Shown in pieces: positions 22,341-34,104 of a stretch of 64,000 nt of DNA (position 1 is its first letter; each line of letters starts with the position of its first letter). Source of the DNA: Epiperipatus broadwayi (Eukaryota; Onychophora; Udeonychophora; Euonychophora; Peripatidae); the NCBI GenBank assembly GCA_028023455.1, contig JAQFVV010006220.1, positions 11,417,012 to 11,481,011 of the forward strand, given 5' to 3'. Made by a program: the position numbers and the translations under genes. The notes beneath the pieces were generated by a model. That model worked only from the letters and a program-made list of their open reading frames with translations, was not told the origin of the DNA and made no database searches.

Positions 22341-22582
22341 AGCAAAACTCTCAATACAGTAGTACCACTAAGTGCAAGCCAGAGTAATCAATGGATGCAA
22401 GGTTTGTGCATAAAATCCCTACCTAATGTCTATTCATCCAAAATCCCCAGACTGTTTTTTAGCTTGTGGCTTTCCTATGATGAATAGGCACTAGATAGGG
22501 ATTTTATGCATAAACCTTCTTGCATTCATTGATTATTCGAATTTGCACTATGTGGAGCTACTGTATGGAGAGTTTTGCCTCT
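22341..22582. repeat. Foldback element with ~100-bp arms
   Basis: The left arm (AAAACTCTCAATACAGTA ... GCATAAAATCCCTA ... CTATTCATC, about 22,341-22,442) is inverted-repeated as GATGAATAG...TAGGGATTTTATGC...TACTGTATGGAGAGTTTT (about 22,482-22,582), diverged by perhaps one base in ten, around a ~40-bp centre. No coding capacity. The transcript would form a long stem. Confidence 0.8.
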
Positions 22583-22814
22583 ATATTAACAACTTGGATA
22601 AGCATAAAGAATGGTGATCATGTGATAGCTATGAAAGCTTGCTTCTAGGTCAGTAATTATATATTTAATGATACTAGCTATGCACTAACTTTTTACAAAA
22701 GAATGGTACATAAAAAACTAAGGTCCATATTGATTTATTTTTTTAATATTTACATTAACACTAATAACCAACTGTACTCTAGAGCTATCTATGTAAGTAT
22801 CAGTTTAAAAATGC

Positions 22815-23018
22815 TAGATGAAAGGGCCAATCAAATTTCTAGATTAGTCTCTGGCTATAGTGAAGCATAAGAGATTTTAATGACTAAACTATCCACCAAT
22901 TTTTGATTGGCAACCACATTTTACAATACACAATATTTAAACTAATCTCTTATGCTGCTATTTGCTCTTTTCTAATAACCAGAAACTAATCTGGAGATCT
23001 TGATTGGCTCTTTCATTT
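22815..23018. repeat. Foldback (MITE-like) element, ~200 bp
   Basis: The arm GATGAAAGGGCCAATCAA...CTAGATTAGTCTCTGG...GCATAAGAGATT is repeated inverted as AATCTCTTATGC...CCAGAAACTAATCTGGAGAT...TTGATTGGCTCTTTCAT. TSD unclear (a TAG trinucleotide flanks both sides). Confidence 0.75.
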
Positions 23019-23660
23019 AGTCATCATTAAAATAGTTTATTTATTCAAGTTTATGGAATTTTAGTGACAACTATCTACTAAAATATACCTATATGATTTT
23101 TATAAATGCTTCATTAAAATAAGCAAATATAACCATGTAACAATCAGAGATCAAATGAATTTAATGAACCAATTTAGAAAATGTAATAAAAAACCAAGAA
23201 AAACAATGGGTATTTTTAAAATATACTGTTAAACATTATTACCTATTATATTTAAACAGTCTCACATTTAAAATAAATAAAGACATGAAAAAAAAATTGT
23301 AAATGGCTTTAAAAATAAATTCCTGATTAATCCAATACTTTTCAGTTGACCCAAGCCATAACTTTTTCAAGTGCCTTCATCATTGTTCATTATTTATTTC
23401 TATGTAGCAATATCCAATTTACAAATGATATATGTTCTACATGCATTCAGTACGCTATATACTTATAAAAAAAATGGTGGGGTGGGGGGGGGGGGAGTAG
23501 ATACATACTGCATATATGTTTCCATCATAAAATAAATATGTAATGAGGGAAGTAAGAAGATATATTGCTCAATTATTATTACATATTTATTTAATTTTGA
23601 AAAAAAAAACACATTGTCTGGAAAGCTAGGAAACCATGTTGCTGATGTCTGAATTCATTA
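23019..23660. other. Intergenic A+T-rich DNA
   Basis: No gene recognised. A G-rich tract (GGTGGGGTGGGGGGGGGGGG type) is at 23,477-23,496. Confidence 0.5.
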
Positions 23661-23668
23661 CTTTAGAA

Positions 23669-24639
23669 CAGTAGTCGGAAACTTTTTTCTGCCAAGGGCT
23701 ATTTGTATATTTATGATAATATTCCTGAAATACAAAATTATCAACTTAAAAATTAGCCTATATTTAAACAAAATGATAATTAATGTATTCCTAATCAGTA
23801 GAGGTAGGCAACTTTTTCAACTGAAAGACCCCATTTTAAACAATGGCCACAATTTTTTTGAGAATTAAAGTAACATCATTTAATGATTGTTCCACATTTA
23901 AAGAGTTTTTCTAATTTGCCTTGTAGGTATTCTTCATGACTTGTATGTAATATGCTGAAACATAATTTTCTGACTTATATGTATTTTTTATGAAATATAT
24001 CGGCATTTGATGAGGCTCCTATTTAAATTTTCTAATTTAATATTTCTTGCTTCTCCAACAATTCTGTTGTAATCAGAAATGTTTTGATAAATAGTATCTA
24101 TAAATATTGTGTTCTTTATTAACTGAAATACTTTCCAAACATATCAGGCACATTGATTTATTATTTCTTTCTATAAAAAAAAAAAAAAAGCATGATTTTG
24201 TGTCATTTTTTCTTATCTTAGTAAAGCCATGCTGGTAAAAAAAAAAATTAAATGCAAAATAATAAAATGAAACTAAAATTCAAATTTTATTTTTGCTAGT
24301 ATACATTTTTCTGTGAAAATCACTATAAAAACAAACAAATGCCTTCAACATCATAGATAAATCTGTAATCAGATAAACTTCTCAAAATTTAGATAATTTT
24401 TGAAATATTGCTCCCAAAATAGAATAACAAGACCTATTATAAAGATTGGAGAGAGAAAAAAATGTAGTTGAAAAAATAAATTTTATTTTACTGAACTTTT
24501 AATTCAATATTTGCTATACATGCTGTGTTATAATAGAAGTTTTATACAGTCATTTTATATACATTTTTGAAAATGGCAGTTAGCCAGATTGAGTTTTTGA
24601 GAACCGGAGGTAGCCCATGGGCCAGATTCCCCACTCCTA
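23669..24639. mobile_element. Decayed hAT-like non-autonomous element
   Basis: Left end CAGTAGTCGGAAACTTTTTT at 23,669; right end ...CCCATGGGCCAGATTCCCC then ACTCCTA at 24,639, which is an imperfect inverted match. Flanking 8-mers CTTTAGAA (23,661-23,668) and CTTTAAAA (24,640-24,647) match at 7 of 8. An internal copy of the same end theme (AGTAGAGGTAGGCAACTTTT) begins near 23,799, so one element may sit inside a relative. No coding sequence. Confidence 0.45.
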
Positions 24640-24647
24640 CTTTAAAA

Positions 24648-27600
24648 GTAACTAACACATACCAAAATGGCAGTCTTGTATTCCTTTGATTTGACTGGTT
24701 ATTTTAAAATAATCACCTATTATGTAGCATTTAAAAATCTTAATTTCATATTTAATTGAATAAAGGCATTTCAGTTCTCCATATCATATATCAAACTAAA
24801 TTTTTATAATTTAAAAATCTGTAAATTGTATAAAAGATTTGCAATTTTCTGTACTTTAAGATTTATTTTTATGTGACAAAAAGTTATCTTGTTTTGATAA
24901 ATTAATTTAATTTTGATACAGGTTATTGCATTTAAGATTTTTTAGTTATTCTGAAACAGATGGATTATGAACTTTTAGATTAATCTCTCTTTTTAATTTC
25001 ACAGTTTTAATGCACAAAAAAAAATGTTCATATGTAAAAAATCTTCTGCAAAGAGAAAAAGAAATTGGTGATATATCAGTTAAAAATTATAATATGTTAT
25101 CAGTATATTAAAAAAATGTATTAGTTTGATGTTAAAAAATAAATAAATAAATTGCATATTTTAAAAAAAATTATCAGTTTGATTTAAAAAAAAAAGATGA
25201 TTGCATATAAACCTGGATTTTCAAATGCTTGTTCAAATAAAACATTGGATGGAAATCTTTACCAAGCTTTTCTATAACAAATATATTTTTTAACATTTCT
25301 TTGCAAAACAAGGAGAACATTTATAATATAAATAAGATACTAATTTTTTTTTTACAATATCTTTTGTTTTTATGCTGCATATTATGTCAGAAAAAGTAAT
25401 GTCTATTATTTATTATTAAAACAAATATTTAATTTGATAGAAAAATAACTTTTCATGAATATACAATTTTATGAATAATTTCTGAAAAAGTATCAAAATT
25501 AATTGATAAGGGAAGAGATCTAAGAAATAAATACAATAATGAAAAAAAAATCATGAATAAAAATATGAAAGAAAATGATTACTTACAGTACTACTTAATT
25601 TTATTTAATTCATATTTATTTTTTATCTGATGTCTTTTGATTTTAAATTAAAAACCAACATTTTAGATAACTTTTGAATAAAATGTTTCCCTCTAAAATA
25701 TCTCATTATAACTTTTTTCAATGCTATTACTAGTCCAATTATTAAATATTTCAACTAATATATTTAAAAGGAAAAAGAAGAGAAAAAAGAGAACATTGAA
25801 AAATAATTTGTTATATTTCCCAATACAATATTTAAAAAAAAAAAAAAAATCTCACTCTATCAGACAATATTTAGATAAACATTGAATTAATTCTCATCAA
25901 AACAATTTGTTCATGGAACCCAACACCTGTCAAAATCAATTAGATTCTCTATAAAGAAACACACCTTTGAAGTCAATGGAAGATAAACAATTCTTGTTCT
26001 TTTCTATTAAAAAACAAATTTATTTAGAAAAAAAAATTCCTTACATTTCAACTACAAAAAAATATATATATTTTATTATTTTTTGGACTATCAAAAAATA
26101 CAACAACCCTTGAAATGAATTAAATTATTTGAACTCTTAAAAATAACACATTTTAAATTATAAAATATGTGTATAAGTGAAAGGCTATATATATCACCAC
26201 TATTAGTTATTTTCCAAATGTCAGGTACCAATTTCAAGGAGATTATCTTTTCCAATATGGATTCATTTTTTTCTTTTTAAAAACATGTATCTGTCATTTT
26301 CCTAAAATTATTTAACTTTCAATAATGCCTGATACATACTTCATAGTTACTTCTAAGCATATGCACAATCCAATTCTTAATTACTTTTTTTTAATTCCTT
26401 AGTTTAAAGTTTCTTCATATGCTGTCAGAATCAAATCTTTTAAGCCTCTAATTATATAACTTTTCACCAAGTTTTCTTAAATGCCAGAATGATTTGCCTC
26501 ATAAGGAGCTACATGTCAAACAAAACAACAATAATACCCTTTTCTCAAATTCAATTTCAATAGCCAATGAATAAACTTTTATTTTCTCTGACAATCATCC
26601 CAAAAATAATCCTAACCTAAATACCATTATCTTTTTTCTTTTCTTATCTCCACTGCTTTAGTTTTAGTTAAATTTAATATCAATTCACACTTTCAATGAA
26701 ATTCATCAATCCAGGGAAATTTGGGTTTTACGTTTATTTAATATCAGCAAGCTTCTATTATATTTTCAGCAAATGATATAACTCTTCTACTTTCAACATT
26801 AATTATATATATGTTCTTAGAGACAAATATACAGTTATAAATAATTCCAATGATTCATGTACCTTATTCGAAATACTTTGAATTTTTAATTACTTTTGAA
26901 ACAATTCATAGCTGAATGCAAAATGTATGCTAACATGTAAATAATTTTGTAATATTTACTTGCCGAGATCACTGAAACATCTATTTAAAAGGCTTTACAT
27001 ATAAATATGGTTTATTGTATAAAATAATATTTGATAAGCAAAATACACACATAACTGTATTAGAGATAAGCTTCATTTTGTAAAATTAGTGAAATATGCC
27101 TAGTGCATTTTCGACTATGCTTATCTCTAATATGGTTATGCGTATATTTTGTCTGTTATATTTTCCAAGATATAGCTCATTAAATTCTTGAAGTTACGTT
27201 TAAAATAAAATTTGGTTAATTAATGGCAGATTTGCCAAAGATATATATTAAATAAAGATAAAATATTTTTGAAATTTGTAAAGTATGCTTCAAATTATTA
27301 TGAAATAAAAAATAAATATTATTAAGGACATAAATAACTAATGTAACAAAATTATATCAAAAAAATTATCAAACTGTAAAAACACTTATCATAAGGCAAA
27401 AAAACAAAAAATATATAATTACATAATATAATAAACAGGATTTTTAATTTTTATAGAATAATAAAATATAATTAGATGCTTAGGCTGTCTCTTGTGCTTT
27501 GGGAAAGCACACTATTTTTGATCATTAGATAACTCATCTATCAAAACAATATCAAAGTGTTTTTAGACAGTCCAATAATTACTAAATATCCAGTACAAAT

Positions 27601-28195
27601 CATCAAACATTCCATTTAATATTTAGAAGTGAGAAAGAATAAATAGAAGATATTTATAATTTTGTTCAATGAAAGGAAATAATCTAACAGTGGTCAAAGT
27701 ATTAAGTAAATTCTTTAGCCTAAGCAAAGATAATCAATGTTTATGCTGTTATAATCCCTAATATGTCTACCTAAGGGTTGTTAAAAGTATGCTATTAATT
27801 GCTCTTATGATATATAGTTCATCAGGAATGGGAAAATATCTTGCTGCAAGATTTAGAAGTTCCAAAATGATGTCTGTTGCTGCTTGGTATGATAACCATG
27901 ACCATATCCTGACCTAACGCATTACATCTAAAAGCAGTCAAAACATAGAATACTGATTTACAAAACAACCTGCCTATAATTTAATGAATAAATTACACAA
28001 GAATCTGATGAGAATATCACCAAGGATTTAGACCATGTTTTAGACTGATTTTGGACATTTCAACTAAAGAAAATAATCTTCAAATGTAGGAAAAGGCAAA
28101 ATTTATAATATAATTTTATAAAAAATCTATTATCCATAAAATTCCAAGTTATTTTATCAATAAAAATTATAATTATTCAAATAAAAGACTTATAA
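24648..28195. other. Intergenic, extremely A+T-rich
   Basis: No gene recognised over 3.5 kb. Many A-runs and T-runs are present. The only structured item is the foldback at 27,039-27,151. The part at 27,830-28,060 is less biased but has no recognisable protein similarity. Confidence 0.5.
27039..27151. repeat. Small foldback element, ~113 bp
   Basis: CAAAATACACACATAACTGT then ATTAGAGATAAGC (27,039-27,071) pairs with GCTTATCTCTAAT then ATGGTTATGCGTATATTTTG (27,119-27,151), 33-bp arms with four mismatches. Confidence 0.75.
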
Positions 28196-28203
28196 CTATA
28201 TAT
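28196..28203. repeat. TSD of element 2, left
   Basis: CTATATAT, identical to 29,328-29,335. The A+T-rich context lowers its weight, but the position is exact. Confidence 0.75.
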
Positions 28204-28762
28204 GGTTGTAGTATTAGGGACAAAGATGCCGCTCGATGGCGCCGTTTATGTGTTAAAGCACATAAAAATGTCATTTCCGCGGCCAACACGTTTGAATCCG
28301 CATTTTCTATAATACAACTTTTTTGTTGTGCTACAGATTGCAGGCTGCTATGTCGCATCGCAGTACAGCATGTATGCGAACCTGCATTTAACTCTAATAC
28401 GTTTGTGTTGTGTTACAGAATACAGGCTGCTTCGTCGCATTGCAGCAAATACATTTGGCGAATTTGCACACTTCATACAATTATTACGGCTTGGTGTGAG
28501 AGTGTGTGTATTTGAATTTGATGGAAATGTGGTTTTTATTGATTTTTTTTTTAAAGTATTTAAATATTCAGATTTTCTTAAGTAATAATTATCCGATTCT
28601 TTACACTATTCTGTATTAAAGTTTTAAGTGGCAAAATCTTGTCCAGATAGATGTGTAAAGGCAATTATAATTTGATAACGCATCGAGTAACATTCCACGA
28701 GAACAACAATATGGCACAGGAAATCGCACATCTTGTTTGATTCTGTGGTTTACAAACAACAG

Positions 28763-28803
28763 AACCCTAACCCTAAAACTAACCCCCTAAACCTAACCCT
28801 AAC
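28763..28803. repeat. Interstitial telomere-like repeats (CCCTAA)n
   Basis: ACCCTAACCCTAAAACTAAC then CCCCTAAACCTAACCCTAAC: about seven degenerate units of the TTAGGG complement inside element 2. Confidence 0.9.
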
Positions 28804-28834
28804 AACTTTTACTTTTTGTTGACATTCTATTTGA

Positions 28835-28975
28835 AGTAAAAAATAGTGGTAACACAATATCTATTTCTCTGTAAAAATTAAAATGTAAAACGAAGACTAA
28901 GAAAGTAAAAAATAGCAGTAACACAATAATATCTGTTTCTCTGTAAAAATTAAAATGTAAAACGAAGACCAAGAA
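28835..28975. repeat. Tandem duplication, 2 x ~69 bp
   Basis: AGTAAAAAATAG...AAAATGTAAAACGAAGAC begins at about 28,835 and again at 28,904, with few differences. Confidence 0.85.
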
Positions 28976-29327
28976 CTTTTACTTTTTATTTCGATTACGA
29001 GTTTTTAAACAACAACAACAAAAAAAAAAGGCGTAACCCCCCCCCTCCAAATCATATTGAAAATTGTTTTTCTAATAAAGCAAAAAAAAAAAAACACGAA
29101 TTAAATTGTAATTTGTAGATTTTATTTTACATTTATTGTTATCATTTAACTTGTATATGTTAATAAAAAAAAAAATTAAAAAACACGATTTTGATATTTT
29201 TTATTTTCGCATTACAAAAAAAAACATCTAAATGATTAAAATCAATGGCCTGGGAATGTTCATATTTTATAGTTTGAGCGTGATAACGGCACCATCGAGC
29301 GGTGTCTTTGTCCATAATACTACAACC

Positions 29328-29335
29328 CTATATAT
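29328..29335. repeat. TSD of element 2, right
   Basis: CTATATAT, identical to 28,196-28,203. Confidence 0.75.
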
Positions 29336-30470
29336 TCAAATATGTTTCTTTCAATCTAACACTTTAACTTTAGAATAAATGATCACTTTCTTTCTAATTA
29401 TAGCAGAGGTTTGGTATGTGTTATAATTTGTTCCAAGCCCCTTGCACATATATAACAATTTACGTTTTGTTGAAAAATTCTGATTAGAATAGAATATGCA
29501 TTGTTTATTGAACTGCAGTCTATAGTAATTTTGAACATAAACATGTATAAGCCCATTTATATATATATATATTATGCATATATTAATTAAAAATATAATT
29601 TTTTTTAATAATAATGTAGTTAATAATAAATTGAAGGAGCATATTGTTGTATATTTTGTTGTGTATTCAGTCATTCAGTCACTGAAAAAAATAAAAACTC
29701 CTTGCATTCTATTTTATTTTTTAAATAAAATGAATAGCTCTGGATGATATTCTTTTTTTCCAATAACTTTTTTCTCTTACTGAAATGTAATAGGAGTCAT
29801 GTTATCAAAAAAAAAAAAAAAAGCAAACCAAGATATTTCTCATTGTTTGATATTTTTTAAGTCAGTATCAACTTAAAAGTATGTTCTTAAAGTTTGTAAA
29901 ACCGTTAATATTATGTTTAGAAAACATTATTCAGAAAGGATAATAAAAGAATAAAATATATATGGTTTCAATATAAAATATTATTAAGTCTATGTATGGC
30001 ACTCAGAAATGAAAAAATGACTGCTTGCCTGTTATAAATGTATTAAATTTATGAATTTTATTGGGTTTATATTTTTATTTGATTGTTTACATGGGGGGGG
30101 GGGGCAGTGTATAACTGAAATTGTGTAGGAAATGTATAATTATAATTTCTTTTTTGCCATTTGAAATAAATTTTCAACTTTTTATTTTAATGGTTAAATT
30201 TTTATTCTGGAAGACATTCACATAATTTTTAAGTCACTTCTTATAAATGTAAGTTCATATTTCAATTTTGCAAATACAAAAAAAAAAAAATTAGAGCAAT
30301 AGCTTTTTGCTTATTGCAAGATTGCTCATGAAAATATTTAATGAATCAAGTATTTTTTTTATTTGAGCTATATTTGTAGAATAAATGAATTCTTGTTAAA
30401 ATATTAAAAAACAATAAAATGCTGTTTTTTTTTAAAATTCTACTTATTATTGTTAAAGAATGAAAAAAAA
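29336..30470. other. Intergenic A+T-rich DNA
   Basis: No gene recognised. It holds TA-repeat sequence near 29,560, poly-A near 29,808 and a poly-G tract near 30,092. Confidence 0.5.
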
Positions 30471-30484
30471 ACCAGTTGTCAAGC

Positions 30485-30610
30485 ATTGGTGGTCGAGAGG
30501 TCTGCGACAGCTGCTTTACAAGCAGTTGTCCCGGGTTAGCGGGTTCGCTTCAAGGCTGATGCACACACGAGAAAAAAAAACATGTTACATAGGTGCCCCC
30601 CCCCCCCAGC
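30485..30610 (+). repeat. tRNA-derived SINE head (candidate)
   Basis: A pol III A-box-like TGGTCGAGAGG at about 30,490 and a B-box-like GGGTTCGCTTC at about 30,540 lie ~50 bp apart, with an imperfect hairpin (ACAGCTGC...GCAGTTGT) between them where an anticodon arm would be. The stretch is far more G+C-rich than its surroundings and ends in A-runs and a C12-13 tract. The acceptor stem does not pair, so it is not an intact tRNA gene. A tRNA-derived SINE 5' part is the best reading. Confidence 0.45.
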
Positions 30611-32829
30611 AAATCACAATTACTGATTCATATATTTTTCTTGATTTATATTCCTAAAAAAACAACTATTTTTGAATAAAATATTATTTTAAATACCATA
30701 TTTTCATCCCTCCCAAAAAATTCAAATATTTTGCAAAAATAACCATAAATATTACAAGTGTTCTCAGAGCTTAAAGAGGAAAAAAAACTAGTAGTAGTAT
30801 TTTCGGTGATATAGATATCTTCTTTTTTTTTTTAAATTAATAAAACAATATATATTATAATTCCAAGTTTTTAAAGTCAAATAAATGCAAAACTGATAAA
30901 TGAATGTTACAGATAACTGCAAGAAAGTGAATTTTAAACTGATGCAATTAACTAAGCCCTACTAGACCGTGCTGAAAAAAATCATAGCTAGGAGTAAAGT
31001 ATTTAATATAAAATTGTTTTATTCTCTTCTCTTAAAAGTTCTTGAAGGATGAGTTTTGTCAAAATGGTTGAGGTTTTACCTCTTTTTACAGAGGTCAATT
31101 GTAACAGCCAGTAGATTTGATGGAAGTGCGGGGGGGGGGATGCTTTTCTCATTTCAAGTTAAGAAAATTTTGCATGAGAAGATTTTGTATTTTGTTGCTC
31201 AGCCTTCCTACAAATAGGTACATTTTTTGATACGTTATTAATGTTGTACTATATTAAAAAATAGAATGCATTCAACACAGATGAGATTTCTTATTTAATA
31301 TAAATGAAAATTCAAAACAAAATTATTGAATATTAAAGAATTGACATTAAAACAATAGTTTACGAAAAGATGGAACAAATGCATCTTCAGGAATTTTAAT
31401 CTTACATGGTATTTAATATTAGTAATATTAATATCTTTGAACTATTTTATTAAATTGTTCATTTTTAATGAGGCCTACTCTCAAATAATTCCCATTCACA
31501 AATGGATATATTTTATTTCCATAGATGACTGTGTGTGCGTGTTTGATTATTCACTTAAATAACTGTGTCTGATACTCAGAAACTGGAAGTACTACAAAAG
31601 AGAAATTGTAATGTAAAACATATTATTCCCTGCTACACTAAAATATATTTCTTATGTAATGAAAGTAAGTAGTCTATCAAGTTTATGTATTGAGAAGCAA
31701 AATATGTAATGTTAATAACTAGATAATAGCACTTTAATTTTCACTCATTGATATGCTTAGAAATGTAAAACCAAGAGAGCTGTGGGTCATTGAAAAATAT
31801 GACACACATATATGTAATATTTGCCTGTTAATAATGAGAAAAGCAAAATACATAACATTAAAAAAAATAAAATAATCCCATTTTAATCAATTCTTTCTTC
31901 AAACAAGTGTCTACACTATCTTAATATCTATATAAATATTGCAATGACAATTATTGTTTACATAAGTATATATTTACTTTTCTCTATAGGTCGGTACTAA
32001 TAGAATAACTAAAATCTAAATACTATTAATTAGCTTTAACTCAAACACATACCTTAACAAATATATAAGATATTTGATTTTATAAAAAATGAATATACAA
32101 ACAGATTATAGAAATTACCCCTTTTCACGTAAATTTATCACTGAAATACATTAATATTTATAAATTATCGTTTGATTTAAAAACATGAAAAAATCATAGC
32201 AAAAAAAAAATGTTCCAGGCTAGGCATCTGCATTTTTTCTATATTACTTGTCCATAGATTATAGGATATCAAGAGTTTAAACAAGAAATCAAGATTTTGT
32301 CCAGAAGAAGTTATCTGGACTTGATTTTTCCATTTATTATTTTGTTCATATTTTAATGATAATAAAAAAAAATGTCAAATATTAAAAGAAACGATAATGA
32401 TAAAGATTATAAAGTCAGGTCAATAATAAACCACTACAATGTACATTTTAAATGCAAAATATGACACTACAAAGGCACTAAAGAAACAGTTCTCAAAAGG
32501 TAGGCCTGCTTTGGCTCTTTAAGTGGGTGAGCCACACGTTGTTTTTGATTGGTCGACATGTTTTCTTTCTTTACTGACATAAAAAGTATAAGCATGATGT
32601 CAAACAAAATATGAGCATTTGATAACTCTGTCATGTGATTCCAAAGATATCTACCACAAAAAAAATCCGATGAAACTTGGATTTTTTACAGCAGTTTCAA
32701 TCAAGCAGACCATTTAATTTTTTTGTTTTTTGATCAATTTTGTAATTTTCACGAAGCGATAAAGACAGAAAATTTATACCAGTCTTCAAATAGACATTTA
32801 TCGGATGTTATTCACAAACAAGGCCTATA

Positions 32830-32863
32830 ATGGAGCCTCATCGTAAAACACAACATCAGACTC
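32830..32863 (+). CDS. Candidate short first coding exon (weak)
   Basis: ATG at 32,830 opens MEPHRKTQHQT, followed at 32,864 by GTAAGTATA, a near-consensus 5' splice site. The region upstream is less A+T-rich than average. No downstream exon with similarity to any known protein could be identified; an acceptor-like TTTCTTTATAG at about 33,545-33,555 precedes a short frame that soon stops. It may be a non-coding RNA exon or chance. Confidence 0.18.
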
Positions 32864-33349
32864 GTAAGTATAAAATTTTAATTTTTTAAATAATATTTTA
32901 ATTATTTTTTTTATTTTTTGAAAAAATGATAATTTTTATTAATTTTAGTTTGTAGTTGGTATGTGTTGATATAAATTATATATTTATTTATGCTCATATA
33001 GAATTCATATCTACAGTAATTTTCTAAAGTTCTAATCCACTTATTTTATAAAAATAATGATTTTCAAAAAGTTTAATAACTTATTATTTATTATTATGTT
33101 TATATGATATGTTTGTGTTTACAAGTAATGAGTTACAAAACTAATAATCAAATATATAGAAAGATTGCATATGCAGGCAAATAATCAAATTGATTCTTGT
33201 TTATGCCTTTATACTCATGCTTTGGAGTCACTCTGTTTTTGCTATATGTTTCATCACGAAAATACAAGTCTATAGCTAACAAATGGACTATATGCAAATA
33301 AATTATATCTATGTGATACAATAAATATAACAAGATAGCATCACTTGTG

Positions 33350-33415
33350 TGCATAAAGAATATAAACATCACTGCTGTCCATAAAGAATATAAATATCAC
33401 TGATGTACACAATAA
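33350..33415. repeat. Short tandem repeat, ~31-bp period
   Basis: TGCATAAAGAATATAAACAT, then TCCATAAAGAATATAAATAT, then ACACAATAAATATAAA: three decaying units with ATCACTG-TGT spacers. Confidence 0.6.
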
Positions 33416-34104
33416 ATATAAAATGAAGAGATGAAACTCATTTTATCAGTGATATAGACAGTAGCCTACAATTTCTAGTTTTAGATAGACAAGAAGCCAA
33501 TTACTATGATGATTTCTTTTGTATCTTTTATTAGGATGAATCTTTTTCTTTATAGATGCCTTTGACATTTGGAACCTTTGGGGTACAAGATAAAAATGAA
33601 GAATTCATATGCGACTTATTTTGGAGATTATGAAGCTATGGATTATCTCAGATAAGACATATTATACCTGGTTTGAAAGATAATTTTGTGAGGAATACAA
33701 AAAAATTATAACTGAAGATGTAATTAATACTTAGTTCATGATAAATTAGAAATTATGAACAATAAAGTAATAATTATGTTGGATCCTTATTTTTTAAATG
33801 GTTATCACTATTTGTCTTAGACTTATTGTTTTCCTTAGTTTTTTTAGTTTCTATTAATGTAATTTTTTTTTGCTCTAACGTAATTAAAACTGAAGTTATT
33901 GTGAAAATTGTGTCTCAGGTCAGTATATTAAAAAATTCAATATAGCATTTTAGACCGAAGTCCTATATGGAGTTTAGCATAACTTCAATTTGGTCAGTCT
34001 GAATAATAGATCTGTGTTGTGGCAGATTTTTTTACAAGTGAATACTTTGCACTCCACATGGCTTTAATACATCTGAAAGCTAAAAAAAATTTAAACTTAC
34101 AAAG

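Larger units (their letters stand above)
28204..29327. mobile_element. Non-autonomous DNA-transposon-like element, GGTTGT termini (element 2)
   Basis: About 55-bp inverted ends. Left: GGTTGTAGTATTAGGGACAA then AGATGCCGCTCGATGGCGCC (28,204-28,243). Right: the complement, read inward GGTTGTAGTATTATGGACAA then AGACACCGCTCGATGGTGCC. Perfect 8-bp TSD CTATATAT. The inside holds an ~82-bp duplication (GCAGGCTGCTATGTCGCATC near 28,340, relative near 28,423), a telomere-like repeat, a 69-bp tandem duplication and poly-A/poly-C tracts. A GAGAGTGTGTGTATTTGAA stretch near 28,498 resembles GAGAGTGTGCGTATTTGAA of element 1 near 14,717. Termini and TSD length make it a relative of element 1. No transposase. 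Confidence 0.88.
30661..34100. other. Intergenic; possible promoter/first exon near 32.5-32.9 kb
   Basis: Mostly A+T-rich without recognisable genes. A poly-G tract lies near 31,130. Around 32,500-32,840 base composition is more balanced, with an inverted-CCAAT-like GATTGGTC and an ATG-initiated stretch before a good splice donor (see the candidate exon). Three ~31-bp repeats of CATAAAGAATATAAAYATCA lie at about 33,350-33,415. Confidence 0.4.

Noticed and set aside
30485-30560. Functional tRNA gene
   Set aside because: A and B boxes are present, but the acceptor stem cannot be formed and no anticodon loop of the right size is evident.
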